From contig MQVO02000015.1 in NCBI GenBank assembly GCA_001986395.2, positions 1-64,000 of the forward strand: a DNA stretch of 64,000 bases. The letters run 5' to 3'. Every line of letters begins with the position of its first letter. Within the stretch, counting starts at the first letter, position 1. This stretch comes from Irpex lacteus. Lineage: Eukaryota > Basidiomycota > Agaricomycetes > Polyporales > Irpicaceae. Below, piece after piece: positions 30,833 to 41,924 of the stretch. The position numbers were made by a program, and so were the translations under genes. The notes below the pieces were generated by a model. That model was not told the origin of the DNA. It did no database searches and saw only the letters and a program-made list of their open reading frames with translations.

Positions 30833-32938
30833 CTAATATCTGTATTTTTGAATACGGATTCTTTTTGTCGTAAAAAGGTCCAATGGCTTTACCTCATCTG
30901 CGACAAGAGCAAACTTCTCATCGAATGGGAATGTCTCCTTGAACCTCCTAACACCCACCCTATCAAGGTTCGTTGCCCACACCATGACTCCCATTGAGAG
31001 ATTTTCCAGCTTCGGTGCGTAGCCGACGCGAGACGCGAGACAGTCCCGAACGATGTCGAGGTATAGAGATATTATGTCGTCTATGGGCATCTTCTCACTG
31101 TAAGTCTGATCATACGACGGCGTCTTGTTAATGAAACAAAGACCAACACCTCCGCCAAGACCGACACCAAGATCGCTGTCCGAGTCGCCAAAATCATCCA
31201 CGACGGACAAGTCTAACACCTTAAGGTTTGGGAAGGCCGGTGTCCTAGGTACTGGTGGGGGCGAGGTGAACTCCCAGCTGGGCATATTACGAGTCGCGAG
31301 GAGGGAGACCAGAGGAACGACAGCAAAACCTTCAGCTCTGACGGTCGTCGCGCTAATGCACATGTCATAGATGTGCCGCCAGAAGGCGAAGTCCACGGAA
31401 TGAAACAACTCGGTGTGTTCAGTAGACATGCCATCCGCGATGTCGAGCTCTTGGAGGTGGGAGAGTGGTAATGCGGATAAGATAGGTTCCATACAGACGT
31501 GGCGGATTGGAAAGAACTCGCGGCTGTCGGGTGCGAAGGTCATGGTGCTGGTGATGGTGAGACAGGGATTATTCTGCGCAGTGGCACAGAAAGCGGAGAT
31601 CTTGATCTCTTCGTCCCCAAAGTCGGACCAAGTGGTGACATCGTGCTTAAAGTTCAGAGCGAGTTTGTCGATTGGCTCTGGAAGGTGCGCCACGAAGCCA
31701 GAGAGAAAGCGCGAGAGCATCGCGCAACGACGTCGCAAACCTGCGCCCAACGATCTTGCGATTGTCCAGTACGAAAGATCGCATTTACAGAGCTGTGGTG
31801 CGTCGAGCAGATCCAGAATCAGAGAGCTGGGTTGCAGACTTAGTTGCTTGATAACTACCGAGTGAAGATGTGGCAAAGGAATTCTGGGGAATGAATCAAA
31901 GCCGGCTACGTCTAAGTCCCAGTATGGGAGAGCATTCTCCAGGGTGAGTGATTCCAGGCACGGCAATGCGCAAAGACACGCCACCACCTCTGTCATCGAC
32001 GACGAAAAATCGAAATCATTTTCAGAGCGTCTGACGAAGAACGCGTCGCTTTCGGACAAGTATTGAACCTCATATAAGGATTCAGGAGGTCTGCAAGGGC
32101 GGATGATGGATAGCAAAGTGAGAGCGGAGAACTTCGTTAGAGATGTCCACAAGAAATCGCAATACACCAGTGAAAGCGACCGAAGGGGAGGAACGATGAC
32201 AGATTCCGAGCCAGTTTGAAACAGCGTAGACGGTAGTACTGTCATCTTTGGCTTCGGCGAGCTTGACGTATGCAGCCATTCCGACATTCGGGGTCCCAGA
32301 GACAGACTTTCTAGCCGCGGGGCAGGTTCTGTGAGCAGTGTGAGGGCAAAAGCCCGCCATCCATGTAGATCGGTGATGGTGAGCCGTTTAATCCTCGACA
32401 GATGGCACGGCTGACTGAGAACGTCGCACGCGTCGTCCTGGTCGTCGAACTCCTCGTCAGGCTCGTGGCATGACAACGAGAGGGATTCAGATTTGGAGCG
32501 CCGCAGTATTTCCGAGAGCCAGGAAGCGGAGTGTTCGACGAGGATGGCGGAGGCCCAAAGGCTGGGCATTCCGAGCGCGATATCGCGCAGGCGAGCGCAG
32601 ACATGAGCGGCGCAGACCCACCCGAGCCGTTTCACCTTTGGATGACAGTGACGGTGATATTCATCGCCTATGTAGATGTTCTGGTCTTCTGTGATACAAA
32701 GGGGTGCGATGGTGGATAGATAGGTGAGGATGAGCGTAAGGATTTCGGTGGGCAATGTGAGAAGATGCGGCTTCACTACATCTGAATCGTCAATCTCAGC
32801 ATTGTGAGCTGCGTCTGAAGTTTCGAATGACTCCGCAAATTGCCTCCCATGACCGTCTGGATGTTCAGGCAAGGCTTGGACTGCGGGGTCCGACTCGGAT
32901 TCAAGCTTTGAGTTACTCGAAGCGGACGTCATCATCAT
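30833..32938 (-). CDS. F-box-like protein (copy A')
   Basis: Single open frame of 701 residues from an ATG at 32938 (MMMTSASSNSK). A disordered Ser/Glu-rich start precedes the F-box-like motif LLTLPTEILTLILTYLSTI near residues 60-80. Then WVCAAHVCARLRDIALGMP and a long leucine-rich region. It is the closest relative of the truncated copy A at 5728-7097 and shows what that copy lost. It is expected to be an SCF substrate receptor, by family. Confidence 0.87.
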   Translation of the reverse strand: MMMTSASSNSKLESESDPAVQALPEHPDGHGRQFAESFETSDAAHNAEIDDSDVVKPHLLTLPTEILTLILTYLSTIAPLCITEDQNIYIGDEYHRHCHPKVKRLGWVCAAHVCARLRDIALGMPSLWASAILVEHSASWLSEILRRSKSESLSLSCHEPDEEFDDQDDACDVLSQPCHLSRIKRLTITDLHGWRAFALTLLTEPAPRLESLSLGPRMSEWLHTSSSPKPKMTVLPSTLFQTGSESVIVPPLRSLSLVYCDFLWTSLTKFSALTLLSIIRPCRPPESLYEVQYLSESDAFFVRRSENDFDFSSSMTEVVACLCALPCLESLTLENALPYWDLDVAGFDSFPRIPLPHLHSVVIKQLSLQPSSLILDLLDAPQLCKCDLSYWTIARSLGAGLRRRCAMLSRFLSGFVAHLPEPIDKLALNFKHDVTTWSDFGDEEIKISAFCATAQNNPCLTITSTMTFAPDSREFFPIRHVCMEPILSALPLSHLQELDIADGMSTEHTELFHSVDFAFWRHIYDMCISATTVRAEGFAVVPLVSLLATRNMPSWEFTSPPPVPRTPAFPNLKVLDLSVVDDFGDSDSDLGVGLGGGVGLCFINKTPSYDQTYSEKMPIDDIISLYLDIVRDCLASRVGYAPKLENLSMGVMVWATNLDRVGVRRFKETFPFDEKFALVADEVKPLDLFTTKRIRIQKYRY

Positions 32939-34616
32939 CCTGCCAGCTGGAATTATGAGATGTTAATGATCAGCACAGAAATTTGACGGCCAGGTGCAGA
33001 TTTAAGACTAACGAGTATCTTATATAAAAACACCTACGAGGGTATTGCAATGAAAAGCAAGGATGCTGAACGATGCGAACGATCAGTAAAAGAGAACAAG
33101 GTTGGCTCGAGCACGCGCCAGCGATGTGCAGGCCAAACGCGCCTCCTTTGACCGCACCCACCATGTTCCTTACCCCAAACTATTTGCTCTCAAGTCCTTC
33201 AAGCAACCACGACTGCCTGCAGCTACAACGGTGAGGACGTGTATCATCTCAGAGCACGACTATTAGACGACATCGCGGTCAAGACGAAGGCCTCGAAATC
33301 TTGCGCGCCCCTCGACAACATGCGGTGGCAAGACCCTAAATCTTCCAATGACCACCACACCCAGCTCAGATTTGACCACACACAACACTTGGCCACACCC
33401 GACACTCGCATATCGAAAATGTTGGACGTCGTGATTTGGCATAACTGCAGGCTTGGTCGGTCCCGACGTACTCGTGCCTTCTACATGCGGTCCCGGACCA
33501 GGCACGCTCAACCTCCCCAGTCTCCCGCCGATTCTCGTGAGTTTCCCACTCCTCTTCAACTCAAGAAGAACGGCAACATTCTCATCGGGGAGTGCTGCGG
33601 CTGCGGACGTATAGACGTAGCCATCAAAGAGAATAGACACAGCGGGATGGGAGGCAAACCGAGGCGTCGATGTCGAGTCGTGCAATAGGTGCTTTTATTC
33701 TGTCTTGTTCCAGTCTACTCATCGTGCTTTCAAGTTTCACGCGCGGTAGAACTTGGTATTGACTGCTATACGCCTCGTCACCACCGCCCACTAGGTCATT
33801 CTGACTTTTCAAGATATATTGGGCTTATGTCTTCTGAGACTAGGCCAAAACTGCTAGCGCAGGTCAGTTCTATCTCCTTCTCTACCGTCTCTTCTGGCCG
33901 TTTTCCATCTTCTCCGCTTTTCCAACGACGCTCAGCGTTTCGTAGGACTTCTCATCCGCATTCCAATCCCCACCTTCACCTCCCACTCCGATCATATACA
34001 TCTGTTCTATAGTATAGTATTCCCCGTGTCATCTGGTTCCGTATGATCATCTGCCCTCCTCACCACTCTGTCTCTCGCTTCTCCTTCCTCTGCCACCGAT
34101 CCATGTCAATCGTTTCTTTGTGTGCGCCGCGCCGTCCGTCACCTACCTCGAATCCTCTCGGGCCTTGATCTTTTGCATATACTCGCAGACTCAGCTGCGC
34201 GTTTCGTGTGTCCACTGTCTTAGTTTAATAAAAGAAAAAGAAACTATATCAGTTATCTAGTCACTTTACAGCTTGGCTATATAAACTGCTAACCACTACA
34301 GCGCTCAGTACCTACTACCAATACTCGCTGGAGAGCTCTAGTAGTAAGAGTCCGTCGATGCAGCAAAAGGTCAACTAGTACTACAATTATCGGATGCCGT
34401 CACTGTGACACCAATGCAGCTTGGAGAAGTAGTACTCGTGGCATACACGTGACAGTCTGTGTCGATAACTCTCAGGGCCTGCCTGCAGTCGCCTCGAGGG
34501 TTGTACTTCAAGTTATCCACCGCCTATTTGGATTGAAGCCCAACTTCCAGAGTACGTCTGTACCATCAATATCGAACCATTGCTTGTTTGACTCTCATCG
34601 TAGATCTGCCCCGATA
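32939..34616. other. Intergenic region
   Basis: No gene could be supported. At 33263-33685 both strands are open (140 codons minus, 149 plus). The minus frame has the more protein-like composition, but no start context, intron pattern or homologue supports it. The region serves as the shared upstream side of the divergent F-box-like genes at 30833-32938 and 34617-36710. Confidence 0.45.
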
Positions 34617-36710
34617 ATGGCCTTAACCACGGATGACACGTTGGACGCCACTGGCACAGGAGGCTCGGAGTATGTTTCTGAGAGCCACCCCGTCAATGTC
34701 GACGTAACAGAAGTTGCAATCAGCAATGCATACGCTAGCAATCTCGAGTCCTTCTTCCTCTCGCTGCCTAATGAAGTCCTCATACACATCCTAAAACAGC
34801 TATCGAATATCGCTCCCATCTTCCTGTGGAAGCGCCAACGTCATGATGTACGGATCTGTCGCGATGATAAACGAGTGCAATGTCTTGGATGGATGACCGT
34901 CACTCATGTCTGCAGCCGTCTACGCACCATCGCCCTTGGCACACCAAAACTATGGACTACCATTCAACTCTTTGAGAGATCTATGTGCTGGCTCCCCGAG
35001 CTCCTGCGTCGCTCAGATGGACTTCCCCTTTCGCTGTTTTGTCATGGCGACACGGAGCCGTGGTGCAGGAGCATTGCCTTCGGTCAAGAGCAAGCTCGCA
35101 CCTGCACTCTTATAGCCGAGCCTCAGCATCTGCTGAGGGTTCGACATGCGCATATATTGGACGTACATAGGTGGCGTCTCTTGGCCCATACGCTGCTCAC
35201 GCACCCTCTTCCGGAACTGTTAACATTACACTTAGATCCAACATTCATGTCCAAGGCCCCTAATATGGAACTGCCGCCGAGATTCATGTCCAGTGAAACT
35301 GAACCTAGCGCCTCCGCTTTTCGCCTACGTCGACTCTCCCTCACAGCGTGCGATTTCCTATGGCCATCCCTGCACTGCTTCTCAGCTCTCACAAGTCTGA
35401 TAGTCAACCGCCCTTATGTTGCTCGCAATCGCTCCTACAATGTAGAGCACTTGCTGCCCTCGCATCCCTCAACCGCCAGCTATACACGCACCGGTAGAGA
35501 ACATGAGGCCATGACGTCGATTAAAGAAGTCGTAGTCTGCCTCGTCGCATTATCATCATTGAAATCGATCTCGCTCACAAATGCTCTCCCAAGTTGGGAT
35601 CCCACAGGCTCGGAGTTCGATGGCGAATTTCCTCGAATATTACTCCCTCGCCTCCACACGGTAGTAATCAAACAACGAAGCATGCATCCAGCCGTCCTGA
35701 TCCTGGACCTGCTCGATGCACCTAAGCTACGGCACTGTGGCCTTGTGTACTGGATGAACGCGAGACCAATGGATGCACCTCCTCTGACCGATAACCACTA
35801 CACGACACTCTCCCGCTTCCTGTCCAGGTATTCTGACAGCCTCCCGATGCCCCTCAGCCTCCTCGACATGACTTTCGGTGCGCATCCATCCACCACTAGC
35901 ACACCCTCCGATTTTGGTCGAAGCGACATCACGATTTCTGCGAGCTACGCATCTCAATCTTCCCACCGCTACCACCACCGTTCAAGCTGCCTCAACATCA
36001 CTATCACTATGACCAACAAACCCACCCGTCTCAATACATTTCCCATCCGACATGCGCCCATAGAACCCGTCTTCTCCGCCTTGCCTCTGTCCCACCTTAA
36101 GGAATTAATTATCGCAGACTATGTCCGCCCGAGCAAAAGTACTCTCTTCTATGCCGTCGACTTTGACTTCTGGCGGCGCATCTACGATCTCTGCACAAAC
36201 GTGAGAACCATCGTCGCCGAAGGCAACGCGGTCATCCCGCTCCTCCCCCTCCTTGCAACTCGCAACCTCTCCAGTTGGACGTTCGACACACCTCTTCCAG
36301 AACCTCGTATCCCTGTGTTACCGAACCTGCAATGCCTGCACCTGGACGTGACAGGGTTCGCCTCGGACGAAGTGGATTACGGTGTACGTCTCTGCCTCCT
36401 TCAACCGCGGTCGCCTCGGACTCGGAAAGATGCTGGATATCGTGGGCACACTGTGAACACGATCATTCGCTATTTCGAAGTCGTTCGGGACTGTCTGGCG
36501 TCTCGCGCAGAGTGCCAACATCTAGTACGGCGAAAGCTGGGACACCTGTCGATAATGCTTCATATGGTCGATCCGAGTGTCAACCCAGATTGTCAGATGG
36601 ACTGTGCGGTATTTGCTGAGTTCTTGAGGGCGGGGCACAGGGTGTTTGCGTCGGTTATGGAGGAGAAGAAAGCGGGTGACCCAGAGGAGACGGTGGACAA
36701 AAACGGATAG
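34617..36710 (+). CDS. F-box-like protein (copy C)
   Basis: 697 residues from the ATG at 34617. The frame is open further upstream to 34449, but a CATCGTAG acceptor-like site just before the ATG and the loss of family similarity there favour 34617 or an upstream exon. F-box-like motif FLSLPNEVLIHILKQLSNIAP near residues 43-63, followed by WMTVTHVCSRLRTIALGTP and a leucine-rich region (ACDFLWPSLHCF, LPRLHTVVIKQRSM, APIEPVFSALPLSHLKEL). It is the most diverged of the five related copies in the window. Presumed SCF substrate receptor. Confidence 0.83.
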   Translation: MALTTDDTLDATGTGGSEYVSESHPVNVDVTEVAISNAYASNLESFFLSLPNEVLIHILKQLSNIAPIFLWKRQRHDVRICRDDKRVQCLGWMTVTHVCSRLRTIALGTPKLWTTIQLFERSMCWLPELLRRSDGLPLSLFCHGDTEPWCRSIAFGQEQARTCTLIAEPQHLLRVRHAHILDVHRWRLLAHTLLTHPLPELLTLHLDPTFMSKAPNMELPPRFMSSETEPSASAFRLRRLSLTACDFLWPSLHCFSALTSLIVNRPYVARNRSYNVEHLLPSHPSTASYTRTGREHEAMTSIKEVVVCLVALSSLKSISLTNALPSWDPTGSEFDGEFPRILLPRLHTVVIKQRSMHPAVLILDLLDAPKLRHCGLVYWMNARPMDAPPLTDNHYTTLSRFLSRYSDSLPMPLSLLDMTFGAHPSTTSTPSDFGRSDITISASYASQSSHRYHHRSSCLNITITMTNKPTRLNTFPIRHAPIEPVFSALPLSHLKELIIADYVRPSKSTLFYAVDFDFWRRIYDLCTNVRTIVAEGNAVIPLLPLLATRNLSSWTFDTPLPEPRIPVLPNLQCLHLDVTGFASDEVDYGVRLCLLQPRSPRTRKDAGYRGHTVNTIIRYFEVVRDCLASRAECQHLVRRKLGHLSIMLHMVDPSVNPDCQMDCAVFAEFLRAGHRVFASVMEEKKAGDPEETVDKNG

Positions 36711-36993
36711 TGCGACGTCGAAGGCGCAGGATATAAAGAGCAGACACATCCACATGCTTTTTCGACTTGAATACTCCTCGGAACCATGCCACCCACAATC
36801 TCAGGCCTCAAGGTCCACTCTGACTCAGAAGAAATTACGGTCTGTTCTGCGAACGGATGGATTTATCTTAGTCATACACTCATCACGTACTGTACATTGC
36901 TGGTTCAACTGGTTCAACACTAATCCATACCGACTCCGCACACTCTCAGCTGTCGTCAGCACCAGATTAGTGGATTTGGTGTTTGGAGGGGCT

Positions 36994-37971
36994 TCACGGG
37001 ATGAAGTCGCTCTCGCCCTTCTTGATGAACGCGTCCAATCCGTCCTCGAGGGGCTCGTCTCCACCAACAAGGTCAATACCGAGTCCATGAGCGTCCTCGC
37101 GCTCGAGAAGAAGGGCCAGCGTCTGTGCTACGTCGTCTCTCTACATCATAGCCCACCGACATCAATCAACATCCCATCCCAACTTGAAGTCATTGTACAC
37201 TGGTACTCACCGAGATGGTCCTCGCAAGGTGCGCCTTGCCGATGTGTCCTTTCCCAGTGCCAGGGTCATTCGAGAGTCCTCCTGGGCGGAGGATCGTCCA
37301 TTTGAACGAGGTGCGAGCGGCGAGGTTCTTGTCGGCGTTGTATTTGGCTTGGACATATGCGGGTATGACGGTGCGGATGCGTTTGGAGTGCTGGATGTCA
37401 TCTTCGTTCTTTATGTAGGAGTAGAAGCAATTAAGCATACCGTCATCACCTCACACGACACCCAATAGCGAAGGAAAAGACACATACGTAATGGGCCGGA
37501 TAGCCTTTACTCTCGTCTCGAATATCGATTGCGCTAACAATGATCAACCTCGGCCTCTCCTCCTTCGACGCACCAACACTCTCAATAGCATCAAACACCT
37601 TAATGGCACCCTCCTCATCGACCTTCTTCGTCCGTTCAGGCCCACCTTTCCCTCCAGCACCCGCACTAAAGTACACGACGTCGGCCTTTGTCGACTTGAA
37701 CGCGTCGGCGAGGTCCGAAACGGATGCGTCTTCGAGTGAGAGGAGCAAGGGCGATGCGCCTGTTGCTGTGATGTCTGCAGTGTGCTCTGGATTCCGGATG
37801 AGAGAGGTGACGGTGGTGTTGGGGCGTGCAGTGAGGAGGCGTGCGAGACGAAGGGAGACCTAGACGTACAGAACGCAGATGATGAGGCACAGGCACTAGA
37901 ACCGAGCGAGAGAGACGACTTACGTTTCCGTGCCCGCCTACAATTGCTACGTTGAATGCTCTGGCTGCCAT
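36994..37971 (-). CDS. NAD(P)-binding Rossmann-fold protein, atypical SDR/NmrA-like (SDR1)
   Basis: Four exons on the minus strand: 37924-37971, 37488-37859, 37211-37408 and 36994-37140 (16, 124, 66 and 49 codons, all phase 0), giving 254 residues. The N-terminus VAIVGGHGNVSLRLARLL is a dinucleotide-binding GGxGxxS motif split by the first intron. Further landmarks: DVVYFSAGAGGKGG, KVDEEGAIKVFDAIE, LIIVSAIDIRD, PAYVQAKYNADKNL with the YxxxK-like pair, FKWTILRPGGL, and HGLGIDLVGGD. Short NAD(P)H-binding proteins of this type usually act as oxidoreductases or redox sensors; the substrate is unknown. It is the intact member of a three-gene family here and serves as the template for reading SDR2 and SDR3. 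Confidence 0.9.
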
Positions 37972-38428
37972 GGTGGTAGTGGTGGTGGTAAGAAGACAAG
38001 GTGAGAGCAAGTTCGTCCCCCCGAGTCTGGATTATTAAGTAAGTGAGCAGACAAACGCTGGCCATTACGATCACGCAAGGTGATCTCATCATCGTCATTT
38101 CTGTTTGATCTTATCTTATCGTCGGCGCTACTCACGAGCTGTCCGCTAACGTCACGTCTGTACCGACTCGACATGTTACAAGTTCAAAGATTTGACTTTA
38201 TCAGGAGATGGGATGCTGTTGAGAGAACATCAAATTCATAGCATCGAAAGCACATACAACTACTACATATACAAAACAACAATAGATGCGAGCAAATGCA
38301 TACCAGTGCACGCAGTACTGAAAGATCCTAAATACCGCCGATCCAAAGCATCCGCCCTCATACGGCTCCTCTGAGTAACGTAAAATAACATATAAATGAA
38401 GCACACCTTCCTGCCGATCACTCGTCTC

Positions 38429-40778
38429 TCACCTCTCGCCGGAATCGCGCCTACTGACCAACCCGTCCCACAACTCCCCATGTCCCTTCCTAAACACCTC
38501 ACTCCCACAAAGCAGCGCGTCAACCGCGAAACTATACCTCAACCCTGCCCATCCCCGATCTCTCCCTTTCCCCTTTCCAACTTCATTATCTCCACCGCCG
38601 CCAGTGATGAAGTCGACCAACCGATCGGGCTTGAACGCCTCCGGAAGCTCCCACTGCTGCCTTGCGTCCCGGTCTATCCTTTCGCCTTCACTACACTCGC
38701 GTTCACCGTCGACGACGCCGACCATCTCTTCGTACGTCTTCACCAGCTCAGCTGTGATCTTCGCGTGTCGAGTCTGGAGCTCTGCGTATCGTGTAGCAAG
38801 ATGGAAGTAATGTTTAATCGGATCCGAATCCTTCGTCGAAGTCGAGTTTGACTGCACGTTCGTGTTGTTTGTTGGGGTTGTATTCACGACCGTGGTCGTC
38901 TTCGGCGCTGAGGTTGAGGTTTGCGTCGGAGGCGGAGCAGGGTGCGCTGGTGCAGGCACCGTCGAATTTGAAGGAACAGGGACTTGAGAACTCTTCTTGG
39001 AGGCAGCAGGAACGGCAGTAATAGCGTTGGTATTGATCGTAGAGTTAGAGTTCGAAGCTTTGGAAGGGAGAGCAGTCGAAGTAGAAGCCTGGGCTGGGCG
39101 CGACGGCTGTGGTCCTGCAGGGCGAACCGAAGGCGTGGGCTTGTTTGAGGACGCACGAGCCGTGGAGGCTTCGGTGGACGTTGGCAATCGCCCTGCATTT
39201 GCGATAGTAGACGGCTTTGAAGCATGCTTGGTCGGTGCGTTAGTGACATTCCCGCTCGTCGTTGCAGGTATCGAAGTTGTCGGTGGAAAGAGGGCTCTAG
39301 GACGAGGCGCATCAAAAACTGTGGGTCGCGTGTCGCGATTGGCTTGTGTGCTAGAGTGACCGTCCGATCTCTTGTTTGCACTGGGATCGGTTTGAGCTGC
39401 GGGTTTAGTTGCTGTTGTGGATGTATCAGTACACTGACGATCGTAGCAATCTTAAGTCGAGGTGAAACTCTGGCCTGCGCGTCACGACACGCATGGCAAC
39501 ACGTGGTAGAAGGACGAGAAAGGAGTTGTGAGAGAAATACATCGCGACGTACTGTTGTTCGAGCTGCAGCCGGATCCGGAGGCTACAGGCCTCGCGGCAC
39601 CACTTCCCCCTTGCTCACGTTCAGATTCCTTGGGCTCCTGAGCCTGTGCGTTTACCCACTCCGCCGTAACTTGAACTTGTGCTTGTACTTGACTGATCCG
39701 CTGGGCAATAGCCGCGTCCAGACGATCACACACAGTGAGGACCGCCTGCTGAACGGTCTTGTTCATCTGTCGTTGCCCAGACGTTGACGCGCGCTCTTTG
39801 CCTTTCTCTTTGGCGGGGGAAGCCTGAGAGGAGAAGGGTCGGTCACATTTCGTCTTCTTTCGTCTGCATCGCTCGCAGGACATGAAGCACTTCGTAGCAG
39901 AGATAGGGACTTTGCAGGGAAAGGTGTTGCTCTTAACGCAGTTAACACACTACGCGTAGCCATCCAAGTTAGCGCAGTGACTGGTGAACCACAGACTGAA
40001 TATAGGGAGAAGATACACGTACCCTCTCGTTTCCACGGTAAGAATGGTAAGATGATACGGGCCGATATACTCTTTCACGTTTGGGTTTTCGGTGGCCGAG
40101 GATGACGATCTCCTCGTCCTCATCGTCGTCATTAACCAACTCGTCTTCCTCAATATCGGCATCTCGAGCTTTCCTTTTCCCTTTCTGCTCATGCGGAGCA
40201 GAGGAGTCCAGTTGTGGTGATATATGAGGTCGCTTGTACACAATAGCCGTGGCAGAGGATGGCGCAGGTTGTTGCTGAGGTTGTTCTTGCGTACGACTGG
40301 GCCCAGCCGCCTTCGAAGAAACCGCTTCACCGGCGGCGGTACCAACATCGGTAGTCTCGTCAAGTAAGCCAATCTTACGTAGTTTGTGAGCGACTTTGGT
40401 GTGGTTAGGACCTTTGTTGCGAACGAGGGCGCGTTGGGCGTCGACGAAGCGAGTCATGAGGTTGGCGAAGTCAGAACGCCACCAAGAAGGGATTGCGGCG
40501 GTTGTATGAACCAATCGAAGAAACTTGAACGCGTGACGGACAACCAGGAGATCACTGAAGGCGGGGTCGAGCTCCTGGTATGAACGCTACGATTCTAGCT
40601 AAGTGATACGCCGTTCCGCAGTAATATGAGGCTATGAGTGACCTACGACACACAGCCATGTTGTCACCCAGTCGAAGTTATTTGGTGGGTTTATGGCTTC
40701 TTCAACTGCTTCGATAAATTTCGTACGCGATGAAATTAGTTGGTGGAGGCTGGGAGGTTGAGCTGTGGTAGAGGTCAT
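38429..40778 (-). CDS. Cys-rich zinc-finger-like protein with coiled C-terminus (copy 1)
   Basis: Four exons on the minus strand: 40647-40778, 40023-40586, 39553-39949 and 38429-39411, phases consistent, 691 residues. Exon 2 carries a helical YQELDPAFSDLL...AFKFLRL region and an acidic stretch (EEDELVNDDDEDEE). Exon 3 opens with C-x2-C-x7-C (CVNCVKSNTFPC) and C-x2-C-x6-C (CERCRRKKTKC), a pair followed by basic residues as in fungal zinc-cluster DNA-binding proteins, though not a canonical Zn2Cys6 domain. Exon 4 is Pro/Ser/Thr-rich, then a helical YFHLATRYAELQTRHAKI segment. The same four-exon architecture occurs at 50203-51889. A role in DNA binding is inference only. Confidence 0.82.
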
Positions 40779-41141
40779 GGTGGTCGCATATGAACCATGT
40801 TTCGCGGGTAGACGCCCATTGTTATCGTAGCAACTGCACAGATAAGTAGCAGCTGCGTTAAAATATGTTGTCGATATTATTCTTTATACCGCTCAGATCT
40901 GAGAGTTGTATATTCATCACTGCGTGCAATCGGTATAACAACAATGTAAATTAGCTGGGATAATTGAAGATTAGTGCGTGGGAAAACCCGAGATATTGCT
41001 CTGTAGGCGTTTGTTGTGGTTGAGTTTAAGACTCCGAAGCCGTTCATCATCTTCTCTACTACTGTATTGGCCACCTGCAATGACGACTCTCGCATCCTCT
41101 CTATCTTCTACTATAGCCTTTAGGTGCCAACATCGTGTAAA
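40779..41141. other. Divergent intergenic region
   Basis: 363 bp between the start codons of the minus-strand Cys-rich gene and the plus-strand SDR2 gene; a shared promoter is expected. No defined element recognised. Confidence 0.4.
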
Positions 41142-41325
41142 ATGGCGTCTGGAGTACCCAAAAACATAGCAATTGTGGGCGGACACGGTAATGTAAGGAC
41201 ACACATCCTCTTTCGAACGGATCTGTATTTACCCAACGATACCCAGGTTTCCCTTCGCCTCACACGTCTCCTCGCGAAACGTCCCAATACATCTATCGTC
41301 TCCATCATTCGCGATCCCGACCAAG

Positions 41326-41330
41326 CCTCA
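41326..41330. repeat. Target site duplication CCTCA (left)
   Basis: CCTCA precedes the 5' LTR and recurs at 46555-46559 after the 3' LTR; five bases is usual for copia integrases. Confidence 0.95.
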
Positions 41331-41747
41331 TGTTGTAATCCTTGGCGTCACCTGTCTCCGACATCGCCGAAGGCCTCGACCATACCGGCAACCCGGTACT
41401 CGTCTTTACCGACGCTTGATGCGTATCCCCCGACGCATCCACATGGCCTCTGCCCGCCTCGATTCAACTCGAAGGCCTATTTCTCTTTAGATTCCGTTTG
41501 TTAAGTGTTTCACCTTTCGATCTTAATTGTACATGTTATGTTCTCTTTCCTTATACATGTATCCCGCGGTTTGTACGCTTTGTAATGCTTTCCGTTGAAA
41601 ATCCGGTGTATAAAAATTATGACTTCCTATTGTAGTAATTACTCCTGTAACTACTCGTATAAAAGTACATGTAACTTGTCGTTCAATTATTATCTTCATC
41701 ACTCGTATTATCTCGTTTGTGCGCTCAGATCCCTCCAACTTACAAAA
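41331..41747 (+). repeat. 5' LTR of the copia element
   Basis: 417 bp, TGTTGTAATCC...CTTACAAAA, identical by eye to 46138-46554. TATA-like boxes GTATAAAAA (41608-41616) and TATAAAAG (41658-41665) lie in the right half and probably drive the genomic transcript. The terminal ...AAAA rather than CA is unusual, but the target duplication supports these ends. Confidence 0.95.
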
Positions 41748-41761
41748 GGTTATGAGCCCCG
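41748..41761 (+). other. Primer-binding site of the copia element
   Basis: GGTTATGAGCCCCG directly after the 5' LTR, identical to the corresponding site of the gag-only element on the minus strand at 23555-23568. Confidence 0.75.
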
Positions 41762-41924
41762 CGCTCTGAGCCACTCACCTGTCACTCCTTATCCCCGCCA
41801 TCATCGGATCTCAACTCTATCTGCTTCTCTCAGGCGACAGTACGTCGGCGTTACGCCCTTAGGCCCTTACCCCACATATCTTATCATTATCTCCCGATCT
41901 TGTGATTAGATCAACGCCGCCACC

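Noticed and set aside
33239..33688. Gene at overlapping plus and minus frames
   Set aside because: Both strands are open, no homologue or splice pattern favours either, and no regulatory context is visible.
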